64,000 nt of DNA from Hygrophila difformis (taxonomy: Eukaryota > Streptophyta > Magnoliopsida > Lamiales > Acanthaceae), in NCBI GenBank assembly GCA_030278955.1, contig JAOANR010000001.1, forward strand, positions 2,320,894-2,384,893, written 5' to 3'. Under the pieces are notes generated by a model, which was not told the DNA's origin, did not search any database, and was given only the letters and a program-made list of their open reading frames with translations. Position numbers and translations under genes: made by a program. Positions 26,315 to 37,827 of the stretch are shown one piece after another (position 1 is the first letter of the stretch; each line of letters opens with the position of its first letter).

Positions 26315-27478
26315 TTTTTTTTTTGAATGAGCCATTAAAGGCATGAGAAAGGGATCGTGAGATTCCATGCCACATAAATTACAAATGGAACAAATGGGAG
26401 GGATAGGCATTACAAGAAAATTTCGTTTTACCGACCCCAAAATGGGGTCAGTAACTAGGTTTTACGGGTCGTCCAGGGGTTTACCGACCCCAATCGCGGG
26501 TCGGTAATTTGATGGTAGGTGATCTGGCACCGACCAAAGATTCTGGGGGTCGGGAGATTACCGACCCCATTACCGACCAACATTGGGGTCGGTAAGCGAG
26601 GTCTAGAGACTTCGAGGACCTGAAATTACCGACCCCATTACTGACCACAAATGGGGTCGGTAAATATAAAATGTGCTAAGGAGAAATCGAACCCACAACC
26701 TCGCGTCACCTAGCCACAACCCTAACCAGCTGAGCTAGCCTTTTACACCACCAATGGTAACCCGCCACGTGTCATATATATTAATTTCTCCCCAAACGCT
26801 GAAGAGGGAATTCGAATCCAAGTGAGATGCATTTCTCACTCGTGCACGTGCCATCCGGGTACACAACTTTTAATGTTATCATATGCAATTTGTTAAATAT
26901 ATATAATATTTTTATATATAATATGTAATTAATAAATTTAAAAATAATAATATAAATATTGATATTAATTAAATAAATTATTGAATAATTCATTAATTAA
27001 ATGGATAAAATTAATTAAATCACTAATTAAATTTAAAAAAAATAGAAACTAATATGACTAAATACTAATTACATTAAAAAATTTATAAAAATATTAAATT
27101 CCATAATTAAAAATTAAAAAAATAACATATGCAATATAAAATTCAATAATAAATATGAATAATTTGGTCGGTTATAGCGCCCCAATATGTTCGATCGCGA
27201 ATTTCGATCGCTAAATTGACTTTTTTTAGTTAATTAAACTAAAATATAAATATAAACTAAAATTAAATTAATTAAATAATAAAAAAATTTATTAATTAAA
27301 TAAAATATAAAATAAAATTAATTAAATAAAAAAAATAAAATCAATTTATTAAATAAAATAATAAAATTATTCAAAAATTAAAATAAATTTAAAGAATAAT
27401 ATAAATTTATTTTTAATAAAAATGCTATGAAGTCAAAATTAAAAATAAAATTAATTAAATAAAATATTAAATTCAGTA

Positions 27479-28674
27479 CACTACAAGAAAAATTGAGTTT
27501 ACCGACCGCACATGCTGTTGGTAACCCAAGGACGCAGGTCGTCCCAGGGCTTACCGACCGCACCGCCGACCGGAGGTGTCGGTCGGTAAACCTTTGGTCC
27601 GAAATCCAGCGCCGACCAGAAAAATTTAGGGTCGGGGCCCCGCCGACCGCATTACCGACCGCATGGTGGTTGGTGAATTTCCCGACCGAATCACCGACCG
27701 CACATGCGGTCGGTAATATCTAGTCCCGAAAGGTCCCGGTTGAGTTTACCGACCGAATTACCGACAGCATCTTGCGGTCGGTAATTCTCTTTTATTGGAA
27801 AAGGGCATGCTCAGGAGGGGGCTCGAACCAATGACCTCAGTACACCCAACCACAACCCTAACCAGCTGGGCTAGGTCTCTAGCCAATCAATCGTATTCCG
27901 CCATATGTCATATATAGTATACCTTCTCAAATATGTTGAAAGATTTTGCTGAAGAGAGGCCTCGAACCCGGGTAAGGGAGTGAAATCCCTTGCGCATGTG
28001 CCATCTGTGCACCACATGTTTCATGTCATTGTATGAAACATTGTATATATAACCTATATAAGTACATATATACATATAAATGTGAAAATTAGAAACTAAA
28101 TTAAAATTATATTAATTAAATAATATTAAATTTCATTAATTAAATTCTAAAATATAAAATAAAATAGTTAAATAAAAAAACCTAAAATCACTAAATTAAA
28201 TAAAATAATTAATAAGATAACTAAAGAAATATTTATTAAAAATAAAAATAAAAAATGTGAAAAAAAATTTAGCGACCGAAATTTCGGTCGGTAATGCGGT
28301 CGGTAGATTATAATTTTTTTAAAGAAATATTTATTAAAAATAAATAAATAAAAATGTGAAAAAAATTTAGCGACCGAAATTTCGGTCGGTAATGCGGTCG
28401 GTAGATTATTTTATTTTTTTAAAAAAATAATAAAAAATTTAAAAGAATTGGAAAAAATTGAAAAAAATTACCGACCGCATTTGCGGTCGGTAATGTGGTC
28501 GGTAACACCGACCGAATTAAATCTGGTCGGTGCAGCGGTCGTCCGGAAACCGGGTCCACCATAACGGCTCTAAATTACCGACCGCATGTTGCGGTCGGCC
28601 CTGCGGTCGGTAAATCCGACCCACAACATGTCGGTCGGTAATTTCGGTCGGTAAAACGCATTTTTCTTGTAGTG
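27479..28674. mobile_element. Inner non-autonomous CACTA element
   Basis: Left terminus CACTACAAGAAAAATTG, right terminus TTTTTCTTGTAGTG, with GTA on both sides (27476-27478 and 28675-28677). Length 1,196 bp. The ends are filled with ACCGACCGCA/TGCGGTCGGT repeats, a one-base change from the outer element's ACCGACCCCA. No protein is encoded. Confidence 0.95.
28224..28418. repeat. Tandem duplication of about 97 bp inside the inner CACTA
   Basis: Two adjacent copies of an A-rich stretch followed by TTTAGCGACCGAAATTTCGG and TCGGTAATGCGGTCGGTAG. The second copy begins near 28321. Each contains an inverted CCGAAATTTCGG palindrome. Confidence 0.85.
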
Positions 28675-29285
28675 GTAGTTAAATTAATAAATAAATAATT
28701 AAATTATAAAATAATTAAATAATTAATTGGCTCAAAATAAATAAATAATTAAATTATATAAATAATCAAAGAAATATTAATTAAGAAATAAAATAAATAA
28801 AAAAATGGGAAAAATAAAAAAAAATTGAAAAAAACTACAGACCCCAATTGGGGTTGGTAATGCCGACCATATTAATTGTGGTCGGTGTTTTGATTTTCGA
28901 ATGTCCCTGGGCCCAATAACGGCTAAATTTTACCGACCCCACTTTGGGGTCGGTAAATCCGACCCGTACTATGGTGGTCGGTAATTTAGGTCGGTAATTG
29001 GACTTTTTCTTGTAGTGAGGGGCCGGGTAGAATTCGAACCCCCAACCTATAGGTTGAGAGTAGGGGAACTTGACCACTAGAGTTAGTCCCCAACCCGTTT
29101 ACCATTTTATTTTGAGAGACAATGGAGTAATATTACTAATAACAAAATCTGAAATATTAATAGTAAACTCATTACCGATTATATATTTTGACAATTTTCT
29201 GATATTATTTGGAAAGATATATTTATTGTTATTTCAATAATAATTACTGGTATGTTATTCTCAGCTGCTTTGAACGTAGCTAGTT

Positions 29286-29393
29286 TTTTTTTTTTTTTTT
29301 TTTTGGAGGAGCCATTGAAGGCCTGGAAAGGGGTGGTGGGAGCCCATGCCACACAATTACAAAGGGGAAATAAAGGGAGGGATAAGGAGCCAT
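29286..29393 (-). mobile_element. Family-2 SINE, 5'-truncated, with 15-bp duplication
   Basis: Long T-run followed by the complemented tail GAGCCATTGAAGGCCTGG and body CCACACAATTACAAAGGGG; the tRNA head is absent. The perfect repeat TGAACGTAGCTAGTT (29271-29285 and 29394-29408) flanks it. Confidence 0.92.
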
Positions 29394-29649
29394 TGAACGT
29401 AGCTAGTTGAGGGGGTATAATTTGTCACTAGTTGGCACTATTTTTTTATAATTGTTATAGTGTATTAAGATATACCTTTTGTAGTATAAAAATATAAAGG
29501 GAACAAATTTCTTTTAGCAAATGAATTGGATTGCACATGGGTTTGCTGTCCTGACAATCATATCACTCGACTCAGCTACAAAATTATGGCATTCTTAACT
29601 CATTAATTAATTAATTATTTTTAATATAATTGTAATTATAATCAACCAT

Positions 29650-29938
29650 GATTAAAGTCGTCCTCTGATCCAGTGATCCTATCTCAAGAATTCACACTAT
29701 GAAGCAGTGGAATTGGGAGCTCCAATTCAAGGCCATTGGCCATTCCTCGCGAGCTTAACAAGCTGAGGTAGCTGATCTGTTCTTGCGTGATAGAAACTTT
29801 CCATATTGGGGTCTCACATTTTGTTCGTCCTCCTGACCATGTTTGGGAGGCTTTACGTTTTGACTTGATTGGTGTACGTCAATTACAAAAATATGAATAA
29901 ATTGGCTTCGGCCTCCCTCTTCATAAAAAAAAACAAAA
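29650..29938 (+). mobile_element. Probable 5'-truncated LINE 3' end
   Basis: Ends in GAATAAATTGGCTTCGGCCT and an A-tract, a 3' end style common in plant L1-type LINEs. Related tails occur, on the minus strand, at 35737-35800 and 59870-59990. No intact reading frame remains. The family assignment is by resemblance of the tail only. Confidence 0.5.
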
Positions 29939-30336
29939 TGCATTTATATTAGTATTGCATGAACTCAAAGAATTAAAACCGTTTCACAAATTTAAACCAT
30001 GATAAAGGAATATATTAAATTACAATAATCAGGACATTCGTAATTACAATAAATAAATTGCAGCCACATGATCGCCACTTCATTTAATTACATTCTTCAA
30101 TGTACGTATCATGTATGTATATATGTATGTATACTGTATGTGTCTCACCTACTCACTCAGCTCAATTCTCCGGGGGAGGGACGACTCCGGCGGTACGTGC
30201 CACCGGTTGCCATCTCCATCGTATTCCCCGGATCACGTTTGTGTGTGTGTATATATATATATATTAAGAATGACAAAAGCAGACTAAAAAGTTCATCACT
30301 CAACAAAGATGAACAGTTGAATGTCGTATTCTCCGA

Positions 30337-30777
30337 TCACCAAATAGACGTATCGGAAACTCCGTTCAGCAGCGGCCTGGATTCGGCCCAGCACTGACCG
30401 TTTCGGTATCCGACGTGGCACTGTTTCTGGAAGTCCTCCAATGTGACGAACCGGGAAGAGTTGGAATCCTTCCGCGCCATGAACCGGAGGATTTCCTCGA
30501 AGACGGATTCGTCGCAGGGGATGGCGAGGGGACCGGAGTTGGCGAAGCCGTACTCTTCCTCGGCCTGGACCAGAAGGTTCCGGAACACCGGGTGGTTGAG
30601 GTACGTGGCGCGGACGACGAACCGTTTGCAGGTGGTGCCAACGGTGACGGCGACATGGCCGGCAGGGACGTCGGAGGGAGTGATGCGTGGGGCGGCGGAT
30701 GATGAGGATTTCTTGCGCCACCGGCGGAGCATCTGACGGAGGCGGACGATGTGGCGGATTTTGTTGGCGGCAGACAT
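30337..30777 (-). CDS. SAUR-family auxin-responsive protein, intact
   Basis: A single-exon gene of 146 aa starting MSAANKIRH at 30777. An in-frame upstream extension to 31011 is low-complexity and not SAUR-like, so this start is preferred. A basic N-terminal region (LRQMLRRWRKK) precedes the SAUR core: DVPAGHVAVTVG, RFVVRATYLNHPVF, LLVQAEEEYGF and PLAIPCDESVFEEIL, then a C-terminal extension of about 45 residues ending near GVSDTSIW. SAURs of this kind act at the plasma membrane or in the nucleus in growth control; the exact clade is not clear from sequence alone. The start codon directly follows a 15-base A-run on its own strand, and a (TA)n tract lies about 130 bp upstream. Unlike the SAUR at 12.4 kb, it is uninterrupted. 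Confidence 0.93.
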   Translation of the reverse strand: MSAANKIRHIVRLRQMLRRWRKKSSSSAAPRITPSDVPAGHVAVTVGTTCKRFVVRATYLNHPVFRNLLVQAEEEYGFANSGPLAIPCDESVFEEILRFMARKDSNSSRFVTLEDFQKQCHVGYRNGQCWAESRPLLNGVSDTSIW

Positions 30778-30905
30778 TTTTTTTTTTTTTTTTGGGGAAC
30801 GGATTTGGGGGATTAGGGTTAGGTTTATGGCTTGATTTGAGTTGTGGGTGAAGACGAAGTGAAGAGTCGAGGATTTTGAATTTGTGGGAGGGAGAAGGGA
30901 TGGAT

Positions 30906-30942
<37 letters not shown>

Positions 30943-32284
30943 CGGGGGTGAACGTATGCCCTTGAATTTGGTGGATATTGCGATAATGCCATCGTTAGCG
31001 GGACGGCGCATTATCTTATTTTAATAAGGATATTTTTATATACTACTATTACTAAATTTATAGTGATATGAATCTCGAGGAAGTAGATACATATTTACGA
31101 TGTAAAATTAAATTATTAACAAAAACACATATACTATAAACCGAATATTTATATCAAATGAAATATTTATAAATTTTAAAGACAATAATCTTCCCCTAAT
31201 CCTCATTAGAGGATCACATATATATATGAATATAATTGAACAAGATACCCTTCGATTATAAGAGATTTCGGGTTTTCATTTCTGTATATATGTTATTGAC
31301 TGGATAATGTGAAAAATATATATATAAATTCTTGTAATAGTTAGCTAGCTAGTATTTTTGTTGCCTTCATCATTTTAGAAAATGTAATTTTTTTAATATA
31401 TATATATATAAATGTAAAATGATTAAAAACGAATAATTATCGTTTTCAATTTGACTAATTGAGTTAAACAGGCTGTTGAAGAAGACGTTTTAAAAAGGGT
31501 AAACAATAATAGGTAGAACGACAAACCCTGTGTTGTTGGGCAATAATCGAGCATTGCACTAAAGTTTTATTTCCATCAGAGTATATTTATTAATAATTTT
31601 CACTTCATTGGCGTCCTAGCAAATAATTAATTAATAATTATTAGGTTAATTTAACTGAGCTGACCATGTTCAACTAACTGCATTATCTTCAATATATACT
31701 ACCAAGTCAAAAATTATCTGAACTTTTTTAAATAATAAATCAAATAAATAAAAGAACTTTTGCATTAAGTCCAAACTATCAAAACCTTCCACATGCAAAC
31801 TTAGACAAAATAATTAACTTTAATCAAACCCTTTTCTTCTCTTCAGAGATAGTTCGCAAAGTATGGCCCCAATTTTTATATTATGTATATCACCAAATTA
31901 AAATAATCAAACACAAATATAAATAATAAAGAGAAGATGCTTTCTCTAATATAATTTAACAGGAATATAGATTAAAATATTTTCTTACACATTATTTTTC
32001 TTTTAAAAAAAATCATCTTCTTTATTTCCATTTCTTGCCATGAACCATGTGCTAGACTGCCCCCATGCATTAATCCGAGCCATTTTTAAAATATAATTTC
32101 CCATAGCCAAAAAGCCAAAATGCCCCATCGTGATAATGACCTATTTAATCCTCAATTAGGTACCTAATTAAGTATTTAATTAATCAAGTCCAATTATGAT
32201 TGTCCTTATGTACAATGTTGCTCTGGCCTATAGACATCATGACATGTGGTTTCTGTAATGAAACCACCAATTTTATTAATTGTC
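30778..32284. other. Intergenic region upstream of the second SAUR
   Basis: Includes SAUR upstream sequence with a (TA)n tract at 30908-30938, then AT-rich DNA. No gene or element recognised. Confidence 0.5.
30908..30938. repeat. (TA)n microsatellite upstream of SAUR
   Basis: About 15 TA repeats, 130 bp upstream of the SAUR start codon. It could act as, or lie near, a TATA region. Confidence 0.8.
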
Positions 32285-32358
32285 TTTTTTTTTTTTACTG
32301 AACCGCCTATACAAGCTAGGATATGGGTGATGGGAGCCCATGCCACACAAATTACAAA
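32285..32358 (-). mobile_element. SINE tail fragment, tail type CCTAGCTTGTATAGGCGG
   Basis: T-run, then a complemented tail different from those of the other copies, then the shared body GGGAGCCCATGCCACACAAA. The head is missing. The copy at 62174-62357 shares this tail type. Confidence 0.75.
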
Positions 32359-32823
32359 AATTATTTTAAGGAATATAAAATGATATGTGATCATATGATC
32401 AGCGGGAAGTCCTACAAAACGAAACTCAATTTACTCTTAGCTAGATTTTGGGTTTAAGTTTTGGTTTTTTGCCCTTTAAGTATAAATGAAGTATTAATTA
32501 TTCGAGTACGTCATTAATTAACAATTTCATTAGATAATATTCTGTTGGTAATTCTCATTATATAGTTTTTAAGTATAAACTAAATTTAAGCTTCATTCTA
32601 AAACTCTGAGGTTATTTCATTACAAAATATTGTTATTTTATCGTGGGACACAAATACACGACGAACCCTACTAGAAAGACATCAAAAGTTGCTAATTTTC
32701 TCCTTATACACATTCATTTGACAGCCTTATATTTAGATTGTAAATTAAATAGTTGAAAAGATCGATCGAATGGCCTAATTAAACAAGCATATATTCCTTT
32801 TGCCTTGGATGAGGATCCTGAGA

Positions 32824-33542
32824 GCCTGTTTGGATTTTCCAAGTGTTTTTGGCTTTTGCTTCTGCCAAAAGCACTTCTGAAGGAAAAAGAGTGTTTGTTT
32901 TGGCTTTTTAGAAAAAGCAAAAGCACCTCAAAAAGCTGCAAAAATGCTTCTGGGAGAAGCACCCCAGTAATGTGTGCTTCTCCGAAAAGCAGAAGCCAAA
33001 AGCACCTAGTAATGTGTGCAGAGTCATAAATGCCCCTATTAATTTATTTAAATTACACTATAAATATATACTATCATATACTTCCTCCGTCTCATTATTT
33101 TTGTTACGGACCCACCCAGCACGTATGCCGATACACATTTTTAACGGTTAATAACTTAAATTGTGTACAACGAAAAATTATAAAAAGTTAATTGTCTAAA
33201 ACTACAAGATTAGACGAATCTAACAAGATCTCACTTGACTATGTTTTTTCTTACATAGCTATGATAAAAATCCAAATCAAAGTTGAACAGTGAATAGTGA
33301 CAAAAAACCATCCGTAACAAATATATTGAGATGGAGGTAGTACTATAAATAGCATATCCTTTTTGGTAATTTACACGTTTCAAAAGCACTTTTCACTTTT
33401 ACACATCCAAACACACTTTTGAAAAGAAGCTGCTTTTCAAACATTCCATCCAAACACAAAAGTTAGCTGCTTTTGCTTTTGGCTTTCACTTCTACTTCTG
33501 CTTTTAGCTTCTACTTTTTTTTTAAAGCCAATCCAAACGGGC
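32824..33542. mobile_element. hAT-type MITE carrying a nested Stowaway MITE
   Basis: Ends GCCTGTTTGGATT and AATCCAAACGGGC are near-perfect inverted repeats, the common plant hAT MITE terminus. Flanks CCTGAGA (32817-32823) and CCTGAGT (33543-33549) look like an imperfect target-site duplication. The ends are rich in AAAAGC/GCTTTT and AGAAGC motifs in both orientations. A Stowaway MITE sits inside at 33081-33340. No coding capacity. Confidence 0.85.
33081..33340. mobile_element. Stowaway-type MITE nested in the hAT MITE
   Basis: 260 bp, beginning CTTCCTCCGTCTC and ending GAGATGGAGGTAG, with TA on both sides (33079-33080 and 33341-33342). Confidence 0.92.
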
Positions 33543-33924
33543 CCTGAGTTTGGTTCCTTTTGTTGCTATTTAGTAGTACTACTACTTACTGAAGACACAA
33601 ATAATTAATCGATATATGTCTAGGGTTTTGTTGGAATCTTCGTAATCAGTACTGTTCAGTGCTGTCTAATTAAGACATCATTTAATGAAGTCGTCAGGAG
33701 TTGTTTAACTTTTCAATGTTGTATATTGTATACATAATGCTGTTTGATTTTGTGAAACCAAATAAATCTTCTCGTGTTTATATGTATGCATGTATGTGTG
33801 TTTTTCTGTTGTACCCATGATTTAATGAACTGATTAGTGCATATATTTCACGTGGATTTTGACTCATTACTATTATTTTCTTCTAAACAAAAATATACAC
33901 AAATTCAAAATATATATGCATATT

Positions 33925-34097
33925 TTTTTTTGGGTAAACATTGACGCTCTTATGTCGGCAAATATATGTGGAAATTCAAGCCACATAAATTACAAATGCG
34001 ATAAAGAGGAGAGATAGAGGGCCGGGTGATAATCAAAGCCATCAACCATAAGGTTGGAAGTCAGGGCACATATTTATTGGGTCAATTCCCCATCCCT
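33925..34097 (-). mobile_element. Family-2 SINE, near full length, tail type GTTTACC
   Basis: T-run followed by GGGTAAACATTG, GTCGGCAAATATATGTGG and CCACATAAATTACAAA, then the complemented B-box region and a degenerate A-box region near 34070. Flanked by similar but not identical AT-rich repeats ending TATATGCATATT. A MITE (copy A2) lies only about 40 bp beyond. Confidence 0.8.
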
Positions 34098-34137
34098 AAA
34101 ATATAAGTATATGCATATTATATATGTTTGTATTATA

Positions 34138-34397
34138 CTTCCTCCGCACCTAAATAAGTGCTATGAACCCACATTTTACACAATGCAATACACGTTTTTA
34201 ATCCGTAATAACTCAAATTCCATACAAGTAAAAATTATGAAAATTTGATATTATAAATCTATGCGATTAGACGAATCCAACAAGATCCCACTTGACTATA
34301 TTTTATCTTATATAATTGTATTAAAAATTCGAGTCAAAGCTACTTAATGAACAGTGAAAAAAGTCAAAACGTGTCATTTAAAAAAGAACGGAGGTAG
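34138..34397. mobile_element. Stowaway-type MITE, copy A2
   Basis: Same 260-bp length as copy A1 (185-444), with about a dozen visible differences. TA on both sides (34136-34137 and 34398-34399). Confidence 0.92.
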
Positions 34398-35709
34398 TAT
34401 ATGCCTTTTTACAAGGTACTATAGTTTATGGGGTTTACATGTTCATTGAATTAGTATAACGTTTGCAGTGATAATTAATTAGCAGAATAATATATATACA
34501 CTTTAAATCATTCTTACTTATTTATATAAGCATTCTTACTATACGTAATATAATATTCATGATTAATACATGTTCACATGGCATTGGAAGTTAATTTAGC
34601 TATAATTAATTTAGATTAGTTTCATTCATCCCAAAAAATTCTTATCATAGTTTATTCAGTATTACCTAATATGCTTAATACTGTACTTATTAATTTTCCA
34701 TATAGGAATCAGGATTTCTCTAGCTTCCATACTTTCTTATTTTAATTTTAGTGTATATATGTAATAATATATATACTACATATATAAATATAGATACAGA
34801 TAAAATGCTGGATCAGTTGATGAGATGCAGTTGCAATGAATCTCTAGCAAAAGTTGTGCTGACAAGATTTTCCATATCTTCTACTATCTTTCTTAATTAA
34901 TTAGTTAAATTTTGATACTTTGATTTATTAAAAGTTCATGTTGGAGCTACAGTAGTATACGTCCAAACAGGAATAGAACTTGCAAGTTTTGTTTGGACAT
35001 AACATTTTGGTTGTCATTAGACATACATACATGCTACCTAGTACCTATATATATTTTGCTTTTTATTTGTTATATTTTTCTTAAAGTATTTAAAAATAAA
35101 TCTCCTGTTAATTATTTTACTAATATTTTTTTTCTTATTTTTTAAAATAAATATTAATTTTCTCCTTCTATTTATTAAAAAAATATTTTATATCTTTGAA
35201 ATCTTCTCTTCCTCAAAATTTGACACCTGGATCTTTTTTAAAAAAAAAAATTAAAATAAAATAAAAGAAGGAACTATAGTAAGACTGTAAGAGTATGGTA
35301 TGTGATTGAGACATCTGAAAGTCGTCACAGCATCAATAACGACTGCTAATATTCCTTTCTTTATTGGGAAACTTTATTTCTTTATTTTTACATACTAATA
35401 TTTCAGACTATTAATAGGCAGGCATGCCCTAAGACTTATTTTCATTTTTTAATACGATTTAAATGGCCAGAGATAAGATTATTTATGGCATAATTTTTAT
35501 AAATCACATGTATCCATTCAATAAAAAGATATTCTAATTATTATTAATGGTGGTTGGCTTGAACCGTTATGAACAGTAGCTATTTAAACATTGTCTTATG
35601 GCAAGGATGTTATTCTTGCACCTCAATACAAGGATATTTCATTAAGACATTATTAAAGCCTTTCGGTTAAATACTTACCTTAATCTGATATTCAATATTT
35701 AAAATAGAA

Positions 35710-35736
35710 GTTATATATATATATATATATATATAT
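35710..35736. repeat. (TA)n microsatellite
   Basis: About 13 TA repeats, directly followed by a LINE-like tail. Confidence 0.85.
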
Positions 35737-35800
35737 ATGGGAAAATAGAGGACCGAAGTCATTTATTGGAGGACTTGCCTCAAATGGTACAAACCAATCA
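35737..35800 (-). mobile_element. Short LINE-like 3' tail
   Basis: GGGAAAATAGAGGACCGAAG followed by TCATTTATT closely resembles the sequence at 59874-59903 and, more loosely, the tail at 29900-29930. It reads as the complement of a retroposon 3' end. No coding content. Confidence 0.45.
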
Positions 35801-35964
35801 AATAAGTTATTCGTATATCTTTTTAAAACTGATAAAATATGCAATAATTAAGTTTTTACACATACAAAGGATCCATCGAGTACAAAATGATTGGAGGTGC
35901 ATTTTGTACATATGCAGTGTGGTAGTTGTCACTTGTCAATGAGTTGGACTGGATACAGCAAATA

Positions 35965-36225
35965 CTTCCTCTGTATTTAACTAATATTAACGTTTGCATA
36001 GTAAACACTATTAATTGAGTAATTTTGATTCGAATTTTTCACACAATTATATAAGATAAAACATAGTCAAGTGAGATCTTGTTAGATTCGTCTAATCACG
36101 TAGTTTTATAATATTAAAGTTTTATAATTTTTTATTTTAAAAAATTTGAGATTTTACTATTTAAAAATATGTATTGGATTGCATGAAAACAAGAAATGTT
36201 AAATTTTTTTTTAATATGGATGAAG
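35965..36225. mobile_element. Stowaway-type MITE, degenerate copy H
   Basis: About 261 bp between TA dinucleotides, beginning CTTCCTCTGTATT and ending in the decayed GGATGAAG. The interior block AGATCTTGTTAGATTCGTCT is shared with the other copies. The decay suggests an older insertion. Confidence 0.8.
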
Positions 36226-36304
36226 TATTTAACAAATCAGTTTTTGTTTCCTTTTTTCATAGATGCATGTAGATTAATAAGCTAGCTTGGGCATTTTGAT
36301 ATTT

Positions 36305-36361
36305 TATGTATATATATATATTAGATATATATATATATATTAGATATATATATATATATTT
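36305..36361. repeat. Tandem repeat of about 20 bp, TATATATATATTAGA type
   Basis: Two to three adjacent copies of a TA-rich unit ending in TTAGA. Confidence 0.8.
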
Positions 36362-37827
36362 AACATGTGAGATCATCCTCTAAGTGTAGTAAGGAGAACA
36401 ATAAAAGTTAAAAGATGGAATAATAATTATTCTAATGACATACAGCTCGATCGCCCACGAATAGTAATAAATTTTGAGTGTATTTAGCTGATCAGATAGC
36501 TTTTACAGTTCATTAGTTATTAATTAACAACGCTGTAATAGTAATTATTTTCGTTGGGTTTTACAACCCTACTTGGTTCATTATTACACGTTGCTGCTGT
36601 ATAATAATTGTACGTGTCACAGAGCTATATACTATATGTTGCTCGCTGATGATGATTCAACTGCATAATTACATGCTAGTTGACTGAAACAATAATAATT
36701 TGTATCTCAAGTCCTATATATAATTAATAGTATGAATCATTGGTTTAATTAGTTGCTCATAAGATAGTGATTGTTACTATTTGTTAATGATTGCAGCAAA
36801 TTAAACACTCTTAATCATTAATAATGAAACCCCCATTAAAAGAAAGTTGACATAACTCTCAAGGCAGTATAAATTTTTCTCAGTAGTAGAGAGACGATCC
36901 AAAGTGGCACATACATATACATACATACAGCCCAGATTTGTGAGAAAAAGTTTGATGGTTGGAGTTGGAGGATAATTAATTAATGGAGTAATTAATATAC
37001 TTAGTGTAATCAATCCGGTCAACGTAGGTAAAAGAGATATGTCCAAGTCCAATTGTCCATACAGACAGTTTCCGTGTATATATATATACGTACAAGCAAG
37101 TAAGGAAGTAGTGTAGTATATAACAAAAGTATATATATGCATGTCGTCCGTCATTGTCAGGAATCCCGATTATATTATAATATTTAGGCTAATAATGTAA
37201 TGGTCCATAACCTACTCTGATCGATCTGTGGTGGTTGTTTATGAATTCTGATAGTAATAAAATCTCCTCTGCACATGGGAGAGCGATGAGCCAGGAAGGA
37301 AGATGCACACCTCTAAGTCCATCTTCTTCTTCATCATCATCATTTACCAACCTATTAGTATTATTATACTATCTGGCATCTGCATTACATTATGCCCCCA
37401 ACTCCCTTCTCCCTTAGCTCTGTGTCATGACTCATGTGTGTGTATTTGAGAGAGAGAGAGAGAGACCTAATTAGTTCATTTGAGAATTCATGAGAATTAA
37501 TGGTGTGGCAATCATAAGGAGATATATCAGATGGAATAACATACGTACAAATTACAATTGTGGTGGAATATATCTGCTGCTTAACAATTATATACCAATT
37601 TACCATAATAAATGCATGTTCCATGTGATACATCAAATCGCCTCTCAAGATTTCCTGTTTAACAACACCATATATATGCAATACATACTAGTACTACTAA
37701 TAAAATTCATATTTTAAATATCCCTGACATGACATGCATGCTATAAAATTCACATGGATGATTGATATATAGATTTCCCAATTAGGCCAAAAATACCTTT
37801 ATTATGTTATCATGTCATCGGTTACAA

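Larger units (their letters stand above)
26408..29017. mobile_element. Outer non-autonomous CACTA element
   Basis: Left terminus CATTACAAGAAAA, right terminus TTTTTCTTGTAGTG, with the 3-bp duplication AGG on both sides (26405-26407 and 29018-29020). Both ends carry many copies of ACCGACCCCA/TGGGGTCGGT in opposite orientations, as in CACTA subterminal repeats. No transposase frame is present. It holds a second CACTA element at 27479-28674, so its own length is about 1.4 kb. Confidence 0.93.
26315..29095 (-). mobile_element. Family-2 SINE (minus), split by a CACTA element
   Basis: The SINE runs on the minus strand in two pieces, 26315-26407 and 29018-29095. The left piece has the T-run and tail GAGCCATTAAAGGCATGAGAAAGGG and the body motif CCACATAAATTACAAA. 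The right piece has the complemented B box (GAATTCGAACCCCCAACC) and the A box (GACCACTAGAGTTAGTCC), making it the most complete tRNA-like head of this family in the window. The break falls in GGGAGGGATAGG|GGCCGG, continuous in the intact copy at 44686-44819. Confidence 0.88.
33543..37817. other. AT-rich intergenic region
   Basis: No protein gene recognised. It holds one SINE, two Stowaway MITEs, one LINE-like tail and AT tandem repeats (listed separately), plus a (GA)n run at 37448-37465. 37,260-37,400 is less AT-rich, with a TCT/TCA-rich stretch, but has no supported gene. Confidence 0.55.

Noticed and set aside
26400..29020. CRISPR-like array suggested by many short GC-rich repeats
   Set aside because: The repeats occur in both orientations with irregular spacing, inside CACTA termini with duplications, in a plant nuclear context.
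30366..30736. Several overlapping open frames on both strands over the second SAUR (up to 141 codons)
   Set aside because: They are shadows caused by the GC-rich codon use of the SAUR gene; only the frame ending at 30337 has SAUR motifs.
37280..37310. Stretch loosely resembling a miR408 target or precursor (GCCAGGAAGGAAGATGCACA)
   Set aside because: Too many mismatches and no hairpin partner found nearby.
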